Part shown: positions 23,701 through 33,796 of the stretch, piece after piece | How positions within the stretch are numbered: the stretch's first letter is position 1 | Layout of the letters: each line of letters opens with the position of its first letter | Source: Schistocephalus solidus | Lineage: Eukaryota > Platyhelminthes > Cestoda > Diphyllobothriidea > Diphyllobothriidae | DNA length: 64,000 nucleotides | Reading direction: 5' to 3' | NCBI GenBank assembly: GCA_017591395.1 | Contig: WEDG01000803.1 | Span: 124,001-188,000, forward strand | Program-made: the position numbers and the translations under genes | The notes under the pieces: model-generated | Seen by the model: the letters and a program-made list of their open reading frames with translations, nothing else | What the model was told of the DNA's origin: nothing | Databases searched by the model: none

Positions 23701-26700
23701 TATAAGTACGTCAAAAGCAACTACTTATATCAGACACATCAAGATTGAACTTGGGGGGGAGGGGTTGTGGATGAAAACGAAGGAAAACTTTCGTGCAATT
23801 ATCGATGCAATACCTCCAACCAGCAATACCGGGCTTCACACTCATTTCGCAGACTGCCATCTCAAAAGACTGCAACGATCAGTGTAAAAAACCGTCATTG
23901 ATGGCGTCATCTCATTGTGCACTTAAGAGAATCCCGCTCATATCAAGAGAAATGACAGTCCAATCGCATTCGACTGGAAAACGCGCATACGGCTCGTGTA
24001 GAGCATTTGGCTCAACGGCCAATAACCAGAGAATCATGGCTCGAAGCACAGGCGGGCGACCTACTGCCAATCAACCAAAAACGGCAGAGAGACATTTGAA
24101 GTGACAGCAATTTCCTCCTCCAACCCTTCTTCACCCCGGTGGCTACAGAGATGATTCCTGTGTGTATGCCAGTAAAGAACGCCAAAGCCAACTAAGGACT
24201 CCCCCAACCCGTCCTCCTATAGTGCACACTGTTAAGGTAAACCTGTACAATCAACCCTGTGTTACAAACTAGCTATCACCCTCTAAAAATACTGTGAGAC
24301 GCGGTACGATACTCACCTCCGACGATGGAAGCTTGTATGCTATTAAAACGTCAGGACAATATACCTGCAGTCCCTGAGATCGCCTTTTCTTCTCATTTAT
24401 GTCCGGGGACACGCATCTTTGCTTCTATCAGCAAAATATATATATATGGCAAAGACGTTATACCGTACTTCCGACATAGGTACTAGCTAAAAGCCCAGAC
24501 ACGTGTTTCGCCGATGTTTCTGCTGCTGTGTGACACAGCAACGATGGGTTCGGCTCTTCAGTGGGTCCCCCAGCGTTCTCTATGCCGTTTCTGGTATATG
24601 GACTCAAGAGAATAATCAGGGAAATAATTTCTGAAATTATTAAGTGCAGGACATTGAGCCATGGGCTCGTTGTTTTGTCGGTTGTAATCGGGAATATGAT
24701 GATAGTGTGGAACTCACCGATCTGCTTAAAGAACATGCATCAATGGTAGAGCGTTCGACTCAAATACCAAAGGTCGCGTGTTCGAATCCCAGGTGTGCCA
24801 CACTTTGGGATTGGGTATGACTGGCTGATGACGGTTAATAAGCCAGAAATGGCCATTCCGGTCTCCCTTGTCTTTGTCGGTTCACTTCCATCATATGCTA
24901 CACGTCGCTATGCGACCGCCTGCGAGGGCTCTAGTCTGAGCTCCAGGGCACAACGGAACATGCATGTTCCTTAAGCAGATCGGTGAGTTCCACACTATCA
25001 TCATATTCCCGATCACAACCGACAAAAACAATGAGCCCGTGGCTCGATGGTAGAGCGTTCGACTCAAATACCATATGTCGCGGGTTCGAATCCCAGGTGT
25101 GCCACACTTGGGATTGGGTATGACTGGCTGATGACGGCTAATAAGCCAGAAATGGCCATTCCGGTCTCCCTTGCCTTTGTCGGTTCACTTCCATATATAT
25201 ATATATATATGATAATTTGGAACCGACAAAGACAAGGGAGACCGGAATGGCCATTTCTGGCTATTAGCGTCATCAGCTAGTCATACCCAATCCCAAGTGG
25301 AACACCTGGGATTCGAACCCGCGACCTTTGGTATTTGAGTCGAACGTTTCTACCATTGAGCCACGGGCTCGTTGTTTGTCGGTTGCGATCGGGAATATGA
25401 TGATAGTGTGTGGCTCACCGATCTGCTTAAGGAACATTTATGTTCCGTTGTGCCCTGGAACTCAGACTAGAGTACTCACAGGCAGTCGCATAGCGACGTG
25501 TAGCATATGTTGATAATTTGGAACCGACAAAGACAAGGGAGACCGGAATGGCCATTTCTGGCTTATTAGCCGTCATCAGCCAGTCATACCCAATCCCAAG
25601 TGTGGAACACCTGGGATTCGAATCCTGGGGGCTGTGTCGGGATGGCAAGTGTCATTGACCTCGTCTGCATTGCCCGCGTTTGTTGTCCCGGACCCGCATG
25701 TCTGTTTCTCGTCCCTCGTTTGCATCTGTCCGTGCACGTCTCATCGGTGGTTGCTGAGTCGTTGCCAGTGTCTCCGTTCCTATCGGGTTGGAGAAGCCCA
25801 TCATCGGTGTTCATGCGAAAATAATGTTCACCTGCGTCCACATTCATGCCTGGCTGGAGGTCTTGCTGGTTTGCGTTCTCCGTGGTTATCCCCTCAAATG
25901 TGTTGGTGTGTGGCATAGGTTCACTCAGGCATGTGTTCTGGCTCGTTATGCGTTTGCATGTGACCGCGAACAGTCTGACTTCTTGCCTGCGATTCTGTTA
26001 ATTGAGTCGCACTCGTAAGGTCTGGTAGGCCGCCGGGAGAATCGTACAACGGTTAATGGAAGAAGGTACAGTTTGCCAGGCTTCGAGCGTTTCTCTGGCT
26101 GTTTGGTCGATACCTCGGCCTAGGATTTTGGCGTCCTGGAAATAAAAGGTTTGTCCAGAGGCTGCACAGTGTTCCGCCACCAACGAGAGCTGATCCATCC
26201 TTCTTACGGCCCTTGCGTGCTCACGCATGCGGAGCTTTAGTCGCTAACCAGTCTCTCCGACATAGTTCGCCTCACAGGAACCGCACTGAACACGATAGAC
26301 GACGTTCGCCGTTTCGCCGCGTGACAGGGGGGCCTTGGGTCTCATGACCAGACGTCTTATTGTCGCCTCAGGTTTGTGGGCGACGCCGATCCCCAGTGGT
26401 TATAAGAGACGAGCAATAGCTTCAGATACGTTCTCGATATATGGCATTGCCCGCCACACTTTCGGTGGTTCTATCACTGGTTTTATAACTTGCCTCGGTT
26501 GTCTGCTGCGTTTTATGAAGCTACGAGATAACCGTTGGAGGTGAACATTCGTTGAAGATAATGGAGCTCGGCTGATTTGTCACCTTTCTCGCTACAATGA
26601 GTTTCCGCCCGTTTGTAAAGCGTCCGTACGCAGCTACGTTTGTGGCACAATGGGTGGTTTATTTGGTAACTGAAGACTTGATGTGTGTGCGTGGACTTTC

Positions 26701-29700
26701 TATATACCGTTGTCCTTAGGCTACCGTCGGTCTTACGGTGGACTAAGATGTCTAAGAACGCCATTTGACTGTTGGCCTCAGCCTTCATTGTGAACTGAAT
26801 GTCCGGATAGATAGAGTTCCGGAGTGCAGGAAATTCGGCGACCATTTCGCGCTTGAGAACGACGAAAGTATCATCCACATACCGCACCCAAAATATTGGT
26901 CTGTGGTTCGTGAACACACGTGTCTCTAACTTTTGAAGGACCGCCTCAGCAATGAAACCAGACAGCGGCGAACCCACCGGAGTCCCTTTAATCTGTTCGT
27001 AGACCGTTCCCTCAAAGGTGAAGTAGGTTTTGAGGCAGAAAGTGAGCAGCTGGATGAGGTGCGCCCGTTTAGGCTTATTCATTACATCGTCATAACGGTT
27101 CTCAAGCAAGTCACCGACAGTTTCAATTGCAAGGCTCTGAGGAATTGAGGTGAAAAGTGAGGTAACATCAAATGATACCATGACTTAATCTGCCTTAAGG
27201 TGTAAATCACGGAGTCTTTCCAAGAAATATGCTGCTGAACGGACCGTTGTATTGGAGTCAGATGTAAGGCAGTTCAGACGTCGGAACAGCCATTTGGCCA
27301 GATTGAATGTGGGTGTTCCACGCAGGGATATGATGGGTCGAAGTGGAGCACCATGTTTGTGTACTTTGGGCAGCCCATTGAATCTCGCCATGGCCGAATT
27401 TGTAGGTTTTATTGTCCGTCGTTCAGCTTTTGACATGGAGATGAATATGCAGAATGATAATACTGACAAAGACAAGGGAGACTGGAAGGACCATTTCTGA
27501 CCTATATGTCGTCGTCATCAGCCAGCCATACCCAACCGCAAGTGCTGCGCCACCCGAAGCTCAAACTTTGGGGAGAATTCTAACACTCTACCCACTGCGC
27601 CACGAGCTCGTTGTCCTGCTGGTTTCGATCCGGAATATTAGCTATGGTAAGTAGGCGCTCACCGATCGGTTACAGGACTCACTCGTCCCATTTTGCCTTG
27701 GGCTCACTCTCGAGCCCGGCAAGTAGCTTGGTGGCTTGTATGATAGGCAGAAAAACATTACATACGAAGACTGGTGAGAACGGAATGGCCATACACCAAC
27801 ACCATATGTTGAGGCACTCGAATCCACGACCTGTTGCTTATATATGTAGTGGCCTTGACTTACTGTTGCGGCATAGACTAAGCCGTAGATTGTGGCCATG
27901 TTTTGGGGTCCGAAAATGCGCGTGCAAGCACCAGGTATGATGACGAAGTGACCGGAGAGCGTGAAAAATATTGCGAATATCCAGAGAGCATAGAGGTAGG
28001 GACCCGCTGATCCGGCAGCGACGTAGGGATAGGTCACGAACAAGAGACCCCATTGGAGGAGAAGCCAGAGCAGAGGACACTGGACAGAGGGTTACATATA
28101 AAGCATTAATGAGTTAATAAAAATAGGGAAAGAGTATCATTTGGGAGGGAAGGCTCTACTAACTTGGAGCATTCGTGTTAACTTAATTGAAAATACTGAT
28201 CTCGCATTTGCAGCAGCAACCCTTATTATGTTAATTTTATACACTTAAATTCGATCTTCAAAATATGCTACCAAATAATTGTGCGGGATGCGCTGAAATC
28301 CTGCTGGATAAAAGCTCCTAAACACTGATCTTGCAAGCGAAGCCTAGCTGGAAACGTTGACGCGGTCTTCAGCATAAATGGACTGCTGTGAAATATCTGA
28401 CCAATCATAAAGATCTGAACCCAGAAATGACCGGGAATTGAACAGATAATGAGTAATTTTTCCTCTCTTGGAGGCGTTGTAATACACCTAGGAGAGGTTT
28501 ATTCTGAATTCTCGAGAGCACAAGTTTGAGTCTCAAAGAGGCGATACAACTTACAATGAGAGTGATATCGCGTTTTTGGGCCTGGAGTGTGGGGTTTGAG
28601 AAACATAATACGTAATTCAAACGTCGTTTCCACCGTTTTCCCCACGGCATGGTGGCTGCATAGACGGTACCACGCAAATGAAGTGGAACCCGTTCCTCCC
28701 TCACGCAACTACTCGCCTGCTATGACACAGTCATGAAGACTGACTGCACTATGCAGTACGCCTGCACTTGTCTCTTACACCTGGTCCACGTATGATGAAC
28801 CAGACCTTCGTAGGATCAAAAAGGCGGCGGTTTGGGTACCAAATAAAAGTGTCATTGAGGTCACATTCAGAAGGAGACTCTCCATTCTGAGAGGGGAACG
28901 AGTTATACTGTTAAGTTCCAGCTTTCCAATCCATTGTTTTTTTTTGCGCATCGCGATAGGCATTTCTGGTTGTCGAGAGAAAGGACTGTGTGCTGATGTT
29001 GAGAAGACGCAGTCTTTAGAGTTGACCTCACTCTCTCGTCCCTCTCTCAGGCATCACTTCACTGTCACATGCGCTCGCAGGCTTCCAATATGTGGCAATT
29101 TTTATATCACTTAGGCATAAGGTGCTCTAATCAAATATCAGTGGTTCGTTCCAAAGTAGTTATGTCAACCCTCTAACCAAACCGCTGATGTGATCAGTTG
29201 ACAAAAACGCACTAACACAGACTCCAAAAATAAGTTCAAACATTTGTTCCATCAGATTTCCAGAAAATTTTCGGTACTCCAAAAAAATAACATAGAAAGA
29301 AATTAAATCCGTTGTGATTTCGTCACAAAATGGACATTTCCAATGCACACTCAGTCTTTTAGAGCGATTGAATTGTAAGTATCAGATGTGACCTACAAAA
29401 TCTCCTCTGTTCAGTGACTTTGGCAAGCAGACAATAGTTGCTTTCGTGGTCGTCCATGGGGAATATTTACCGCGTCAAAAGTCGAGAAACATGATAGACT
29501 AGGAGCCATAAGCTGGAGAAAACAGGAGCTAAAATCCACGGAGAGGCTAAACTGTGGATCATGTAAAGTTTTGACTAACAAAGCCTTTAGGTGGGGTCTA
29601 TCGTCACAAAAGCACGCTTGTATTGCACGGTTTTGCATGTAAAAAGCGTAAAAATGCAACAAAAATTATTTCTGAATTTATTATATAGAAAGAAACAGCC

Positions 29701-32700
29701 CAAAAAGTGGACATAAAAAGCAATAACTTCGAAATTAAAACAATGGCAGTACCTTGTATGAAAAGTGGTCAACGAGCATGCCCCAAACAATGCGGCCTAT
29801 GCAATTGAAGGCAGCGCAGGTAGTTGCAATGTCAGATAAGTACTTATCCTTCAGTTGATTATCGATCCCGTAAACCTTAAAAAAATAAAAAATCCCGCTT
29901 TCTTCTAAAATATTTGCAATTGTGACGAAAGGCGTACTCTGAGACCTAAAACAACTATACGTATTTCAACGGCCGAAAACATATAAAATGAAATGAAACA
30001 TATCAAACGGCATTGTGAGCACTTCAGTTACGTAAAGGAAGGCATATTATATGCATATCCGGAAGGTGAAGAACATTAATTTTTAAAGATATCAGTTTTG
30101 GCATAAACAGATTCATTAAAATGTTCTTTAACTACAGAAGCATCTGGCTGGAGGTCATGGCGACCCAAACATAGGCATAAAAAACCTATACTAAGGTAAA
30201 AGAGTTTTCTCAGGCATAGGAAAAAAGGAATATCAGGGAAGGCAATAAAGCAATAAGTTGAGTTCCTTCACAGTGGTTTGATTTCCAGGCCGCTATATTT
30301 TTATAGTATGCACGACAGAAATATTAGTTTATAATTACAAAACTCTTTAAAAATCCTAAGGTTTAGTGAAATGCAGGGGGTAGCCCAAGCAAACATTTGG
30401 AACTCCGTTGGTCAGGACGGCAGGCAAAATCTCAAGAAATACGAATGAATTCTGCTTTATATTGTAAAATTTTCGAGTTGTGATAAGGAACACAGGTTAT
30501 AGGGTTAACGAAATAAAAAGAGCTCAACAAGAGAACCCTATAACTTTGACGGGTAGCGAACCAATATACACAGGTAAATGATATAGTGTGCGAATAAAAC
30601 TACCAGCAAGGAGAACAGAAAAGTTGTACAAAGCATAAATTTTAATACAGATTCTCATTACATCAATTTCATTTGACAGTGCTCCAGAATTTATCTTAAA
30701 TAGGGCAGTACGTTTAATCCACAAGCAGAAATGAATGGGTTCCAATGAAGGATGAAACCAAACGCACCTTGAAAGTGGAAGTAAGAAGGCTGACTGGTAT
30801 GACGTCACAGAAGACTACGCCGAATAAAATGTAGAAATCAACGCATTTGATGGCCTCCATGACGGTTAGACTTTCCTGTTGAACGGCTACAGCCTCGGAT
30901 TTAGTATAACCTTTCCTTAAAAAAGGTTATTTATTAATGAAATGAACGTTGTTTTAAGCGAAACTGAAACAAACGTTCCCTTACAGGCTCTGGAGCTCTT
31001 CAATGTCTCCTTTTTCTGCGACGTTGGTCTTGTTGGAACTAAAAATAAAAGGAAATAGGATTTCATCCGCGAAATTTCGAATCGGCCAAACGTTTTCACA
31101 ACAGAATAATAGGATTACCTGCCTGCCTTCAACTTTCCTTGAGCAGCTGACTAAAAAATAGCTAGGTTTTAGAAATGTTATCTTATATGCGAAACACCAA
31201 CAGTTGGGTTATTTTTAAGCATTTCAACTCACGTCAGGACAGTTCCGCATTGCAAGTAACCCCAACAATTCCAGGCCAAGTACAATCCCTCCAAGAATAA
31301 GAAATGCGCGCGGAATCCTCTCTTCAACTTCAGGTGGATATTTCCTACAAATAAAGCCAAAATGTCATCAAGTACATCGACAGAAAAAGGTTTAAAATTA
31401 CTCAACATTTCGATACACCCGACTTACCCAGCAACTGGCTGTACATCGTACGGGTTAATAATTCTAGTCTGAATAGGAGTGAAAACTAGCGCTCCTAATC
31501 CAAATCCCGAGGCAATTATACCGACTACGGTAGCTCGGTGAGCAGGAAACCACTAAGAAAGGAATAAGACATTTTGCGATTTCAGAGAGGCCCAAAACGT
31601 ACATAATTAGAAATCAGTGAACATAAAAAGAACATAGACAGCGACGTACGGAGGATGCAACTTGGAAAATCACGGAGTAGGGAATTCCCATTCCAAGTCC
31701 AAATAAAATACAGTAGGTGGCGACGTAGGCACCAAGACCGTGATTTATTGTAAGGTAAGTGAGCATTATGCCAGCGCTATTTTAAAAAAATACAAACGTA
31801 ATATGCATAAATGCATAAAAGAGAAAGGCCAAAGTGAGGTTAGTAAAAATTGAGAATTTACACTTCGGAATTAAATTTTATAGTAATGAAAGGAAATTCT
31901 CATCAGTGTGCTTTAACAGGTGCATCTAGGATCTTCAAATGAATTTTTTTAGAGGAAAAGCTCAAAAAGTGCAGTCTCATGCAATAAGCTTAAGTAGAAA
32001 CACAACCGCCTCAACTTATTTTTCAAAAGTCAATAAAAATAAATCAACTCGTATTTTGTCAGAGCGTAATACAAATTTTAAAGGTGTCAGTAAAATAGCT
32101 GTCACTTTAAACGCCACTGAAAGAACATGATATAACTAAGCACGAAAATAACAATGAATATAAAAAAGGAGTGATATTTAACAACACCTCACGGACTACA
32201 GGGGGCAAACGACCATTAATATGAATAATTTAATGGTAAATATTTCAGTCTATTTGAAGTGACAGCTAAAAATCAAGTTTATAAAAATAAAATAATTAAA
32301 TATTTTCTTTTAATCACCAGTAAGTAATTATATAATACGTATGAGTCATAGAAAGATTAAAATACTAAAATAAATAAGTTGAATGACCTACCCGCTAGAC
32401 AAAATTCCAAGTATCAAGGGTAATCTAAAACCTGTTTTCTTAGCTAATACTCCACCAACAGGCAAAGAAATCGCTTGAACGGCTAGAATAACGGATGAAA
32501 ACCAGGCACTTTGACTCGATTTTATTCCCATGTAGGAAATGACATAGGGGTTCATGTTGCCTAAAAGTACAATTTTGAGAATAAATTTGACCTTACCGAC
32601 TGTGTAGAAGTAACCTAATGCCAAATGATATAGGAAGCCTCCAATTACGCAGAGAACTCCCCATGGCGGCATAACCGCTGATGAAAACAAATGTAAAGTC

Positions 32701-32702
32701 AT
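20550..32702 (-). CDS. OFA-type (oxalate:formate antiporter family) MFS transporter, 11 exons
   Basis: Spliced gene, 475 codons plus stop. Exons, 5' to 3': 32702-32597, 32560-32392, 31776-31650, 31552-31428, 31344-31233, 31028-30985, 30915-30768, 29875-29753, 28079-27864, 22318-22219, 20707-20550. Every intron is GT..AG, all phases agree, and the total is 1428 bases. The product has the OFA/monocarboxylate-transporter-like layout of 12 membrane helices. Helix 1 has GGFLYHLALGYFYTVGNMNPY. The MFS motif A region is GGVLAKKTGFR. The half-one signature is FGLGALVFTPIQT. The late signature is GGHFVIIP...RIFGPQNMATIYG. A Cys-rich cytosolic tail ends it. It presumably moves small carboxylates across a membrane; the substrate is unknown. 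The start ATG is the first in frame, but a CAG acceptor just inside exon 1 leaves room for another 5' exon. I see no disabling change. Confidence 0.85.
21410..21495 (-). mobile_element. tRNA-like SINE scrap, minus
   Basis: The minus strand has GGTTCGAATCCCACCGAGGC, a strong B box, with a weak A-box region (GTTGG) at 21465-21475. It lies in a transporter intron and faces the plus copy at 21553. Confidence 0.5.
21553..21820 (+). mobile_element. tRNA-like SINE, plus
   Basis: An A-box-type TCGTAGCTCAGTTGGCTAGA is followed about 50 bases later by a degenerate B box (GAGTTCGCATACC). Downstream sequence (GTAAGAAACCATTGCAGCCT) resembles part of the TG-tailed repeat family. Another tRNA head than that of the 303-bp array. 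Confidence 0.5.
22219..22318 (-). CDS. Transporter exon 10 (residues 391-423)
   Basis: Encodes APSALLAAAIFSQFDVKGAW and helix 12. Acceptor TTCTAG, donor GTAAGG. Its phase matches the exon on the far side of the repeat-filled intron. Confidence 0.85.
22482..22520. repeat. (TAG)n microsatellite
   Basis: Short imperfect TAG/TAC trinucleotide tract inside the 5.5-kb transporter intron. Confidence 0.9.
22521..24436. other. Intronic sequence without a recognised element
   Basis: A plus-strand frame at 23289-23606 (105 codons) has no motif I know. Otherwise nothing is readable. Confidence 0.4.
24447..24584 (-). mobile_element. Hammerhead-bearing repeat, one of two copies
   Basis: The segment from GGCAAAGACGTTATACCGTA to CACGTGTTTCGCC recurs at 55897-55968. 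Both copies adjoin a (TA)n tract on the left. This copy extends to the right through a complete hammerhead. Confidence 0.65.
24485..24574 (-). ncRNA. Hammerhead ribozyme candidate with canonical core
   Basis: On the minus strand: outer stem I GCT/AGC, internal loop, inner stem I CCCA/TGGG. Then CTGAAGA (CUGANGA), and a stem II of GCCGA/TCGGC capped by an inner hairpin GCTGTGT/ACACAGC. Then GAAA, the palindromic stem III ACACGTGT, and C at the cleavage position (between 24498 and 24497). G10.1-C11.1, A15.1-U16.1 and the cleavage triplet GUC are all canonical. Type I with a palindromic stem III is the layout of animal satellite and retroelement hammerheads. Confidence 0.75.
24819..24863 (+). 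ncRNA. SINE hammerhead-like motif
   Basis: Consensus type: GACTGG, CTGATGA, stem II, GAAA, palindrome ATGGCCAT, T, CCGGTC. Stem II has one G.U (GGTT against AGCC). Confidence 0.6.
25122..25166 (+). ncRNA. SINE hammerhead-like motif, consensus copy
   Basis: Stem I GACTGG/CCGGTC (five Watson-Crick pairs and one U.G), core CTGATGA, stem II GGCT/AGCC with loop AATA, GAAA, stem III palindrome ATGGCCAT, cleavage triplet AUU. The 10.1/11.1 position is C.A instead of the usual G-C, in this and nearly every copy. Confidence 0.65.
25541..25585 (-). ncRNA. SINE hammerhead-like motif, consensus copy on minus
   Basis: Same sequence as the plus copy at 25122. The neighbour at 25240-25282 has a two-base deletion in stem II and an A in stem I, so is likely inactive. 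Confidence 0.6.
25584..25916 (-). other. Open frame downstream of Penelope-like ORF
   Basis: 110 codons, hydrophilic, ending inside the SINE cluster. It follows the stop of the GIY-YIG part (25998) in the same element. I do not recognise it; it may be the element's 3' untranslated region. Confidence 0.3.
25998..27453 (-). pseudogene. Penelope-like element ORF (reverse transcriptase + GIY-YIG), broken
   Basis: Minus-strand order: ARFNGLPKVHKHG and RPIISLRGTP (RT 1-2), SFDVTSLFTSIP (RT 3), KGTPVGSPLS (RT 4), FWVRYVDDTFV (RT 5, near 26890-26870) and FLDILVHRKTDGSL. After a frameshift near 26513 come VVYRVQCGSCEANYVGETG and LRMREHARAVRR, the GIY-YIG endonuclease with the CCHH-type spacing of Penelope elements. 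Disabling changes are a stop at 27185, the frameshift, and two stops in the GIY-YIG part (near 26400 and 26250). The 5' end is cut by the SINE at 27453. It sits in the transporter's largest intron, in the same orientation as the gene. Confidence 0.85.
27453..27780 (-). mobile_element. tRNA-derived SINE copy, GATCGGTTACAGG subfamily
   Basis: The minus strand has the head (CTAACGATCGG-like GTAACCGATCGGTGAGCGCC), a tRNA-like GTGGCGCAGTGGGTAGAG A-box region, and the tail. Stem I (GGCTGG/CCAGTC) still pairs at all six positions, but stems II and III are altered. Confidence 0.7.
27864..28079 (-). CDS. Transporter exon 9 (residues 319-390)
   Basis: Encodes two helices and the signature GGHFV-like SGHFVIIPGACTRIFGPQN followed by MATIYGLVYAAT. 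Acceptor CAG, donor GTAAGT; phase 0 at both ends. The next intron is 5545 bases and full of repeats. Confidence 0.9.
28080..29752 (-). other. Transporter intron 8, no element recognised
   Basis: Frames such as 28405-28704 (minus) have no motif and lie within the intron. AT-rich toward 29 kb. Confidence 0.5.
29753..29875 (-). CDS. Transporter exon 8 (residues 278-318)
   Basis: Encodes AAFNCIGRIVWGMLVDHF, the second-half counterpart of motif A. In phase 0 at both ends (123 bases). Confidence 0.85.
30768..30915 (-). CDS. Transporter exon 7 (residues 228-277)
   Basis: Opens the second half: SLTVMEAIKCVDFYILFGVVF is the usual loop-to-helix-7 stretch of the family. Donor GTGCGT, phase 0 out. Confidence 0.85.
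30985..31028 (-). CDS. Transporter exon 6 (residues 214-227)
   Basis: Micro-exon of 44 bases in the central cytosolic loop (TNVAEKGDIEELQS). The acceptor was chosen by phase: AACAAG at 31029 keeps the frame, whereas the TAG ten bases upstream would lead to a stop. Donor GTAAGG. Confidence 0.65.
31233..31344 (-). CDS. Transporter exon 5 (residues 176-213)
   Basis: Encodes KYPPEVEERIPRAF and helix 6. Acceptor TTGTAG, donor GTGAGT; phase 2 in, phase 0 out. Confidence 0.8.
31428..31552 (-). CDS. Transporter exon 4 (residues 135-175)
   Basis: Begins with WFPAHRATVVGIIASGFG and continues to FTPIQT and INPYDVQP, which is the most diagnostic OFA stretch. Acceptor CTTAG, donor GTAAGT; phase 0 in, phase 2 out. 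Confidence 0.85.
31650..31776 (-). CDS. Transporter exon 3 (residues 92-134)
   Basis: Encodes the glycine-rich helices around YCILFGLGMGIPYSVIFQ. Acceptor AATAG, donor GTACGT; phase 2 in, phase 0 out. Confidence 0.85.
32392..32560 (-). CDS. Transporter exon 2 (residues 36-91)
   Basis: Preceded by a 36-base intron (32561-32596) with GTAAGG and TTTTAG borders. Encodes NMNPYVISYM, helix 2 and motif A (GGVLAKKTGFR) at the cytosolic loop. Ends in phase 2. Confidence 0.85.
32597..32702 (-). CDS. Transporter exon 1 (residues 1-35)
   Basis: Encodes the N terminus and most of helix 1. The donor is GTAAGG and the exon ends in phase 1. The alternative view is that the exon starts at the acceptor ...TTTTCATCAG (about 32685) and an upstream exon supplies the start. 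Confidence 0.7.
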
Positions 32703-33165
32703 TACAGTTGCGCCAAAATCTTGCACTCGTTCCCAGTGACCCTCAGTAGGACACTAATGATTTATTCAGTATATTCAAACACATTCACGTCATAAACAAG
32801 ACATGAAATATCAGTTACCAACTATTTCAATTGCCAATTATTTGGGGTAAGTTACTAGGAATAACTAAAATTTACACATTCAAGTAATCAACTGAGGTTT
32901 CTTTAAGTGTCTGCATTTATTACGGCAACCAGTAATTAATTATTGAAAATAACTTTCATTCAGTCACTTTCAGTCACTTTATTTAGGGAATCAGGCTTTC
33001 GCCTTTGAATTCCCTATTCACATGCAAAAATGTCAATAGAATAAACATTTACAGTAATGAATCCGACAAATGAAAATGAAGGTTCATCGATAAGTGTGGG
33101 CCAGGTGCAAGCTGCCGCGACTGACACAATCTTCAGTATATGTACAATAGTTTCTCAGCAAATGA
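32703..33165 (-). other. Presumed 5' flank of the transporter gene
   Basis: AT-rich, without a recognised element. If the ATG at 32702 is correct, the 5' UTR and promoter are here, but no motif is clear enough to call. Confidence 0.35.
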
Positions 33166-33169
33166 GTAT

Positions 33170-33655
33170 TTATTTTGCATTTCGATGTTTCAACAGTTTC
33201 TACAAGGACCACCTAGTCAGGGAGTCCGTTCCATGGTCCAACGACCCTCTGCGAAAATGCATTTCGACGGACGTCCGTGTGGACCAACTTCCCCTGAAGT
33301 TTAAAGGATTAAACCCTTAGATATTCCGTCCCAGCCAACTCGAAGAAGTCAGAAAATTCTAGGGTTCACTCGCGTCCTCTGACAATCTGGTAGGTTTGGA
33401 TGAAGTCACAGCGTAGTGGCATGTAATGGAGAGGAAGCAAATCAAGTTTAGATAGTCAAGCTTTGTAAAGCAGATGTCTAAGATTCTTGACCATCTTTGT
33501 AGCCCTTGCCTGCACTCGTTCCAGCTGTAGATAATCCTTTTTGAACCACGGACGCCAGGCCTGGACGGTATATTCCAAGCGAGATCAAACAAACACCCCG
33601 TAGATTTTTCGGAAGAGTTCCTTATCAATCTGCTCAAATCCACGTCTGAGCGCAA
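33170..33655 (-). pseudogene. LINE C-terminal domain, frameshifted
   Basis: In one frame FEQIDKELFRKIYG is readable, in another LERVQARATKMVK-like residues, and near 33330-33200 FFELAGTEY and RNAFSQRVVGPWNGLP. These are the conserved segments after RT in CR1-like elements, here split by frameshifts. Confidence 0.65.
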
Positions 33656-33796
33656 ATAAGATCTGTGTCGCGCGATAAACTGCCTTAAAACACTGTGAAG
33701 AGGGTTTGATTGAGGTGTTTCTTAGAACACCGAGGTCTTTTTGTTCCTCGACAATTGAAAGGGGTTGCCCATTGAGAATGTATTGGTAGAAGCACC

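Larger units (their letters stand above)
24655..25630. mobile_element. Inverted cluster of tRNA-derived hammerhead SINE units
   Basis: A short minus-oriented fragment (24655-24738) is followed by one and a half plus-oriented units (24739-25190), an (AT)n spacer (25191-25210) and one and a half minus-oriented units (25211-25630). Each complete unit has an A box (TGGCTCGATGG at 25040-25050), a B box (GGTTCGAATCC at 25083-25093) and the hammerhead-like tail. The two halves form a large palindrome. Confidence 0.85.

Noticed and set aside
25033..25105. tRNA gene
   Set aside because: A and B boxes fit, but the anticodon stem does not pair and the acceptor arm is not complementary. It is a tRNA-derived repeat head.
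28405..28704. 99-codon minus-strand frame within the transporter intron
   Set aside because: No motif, no splice borders in phase with the transporter, and the flanking exons join perfectly without it.
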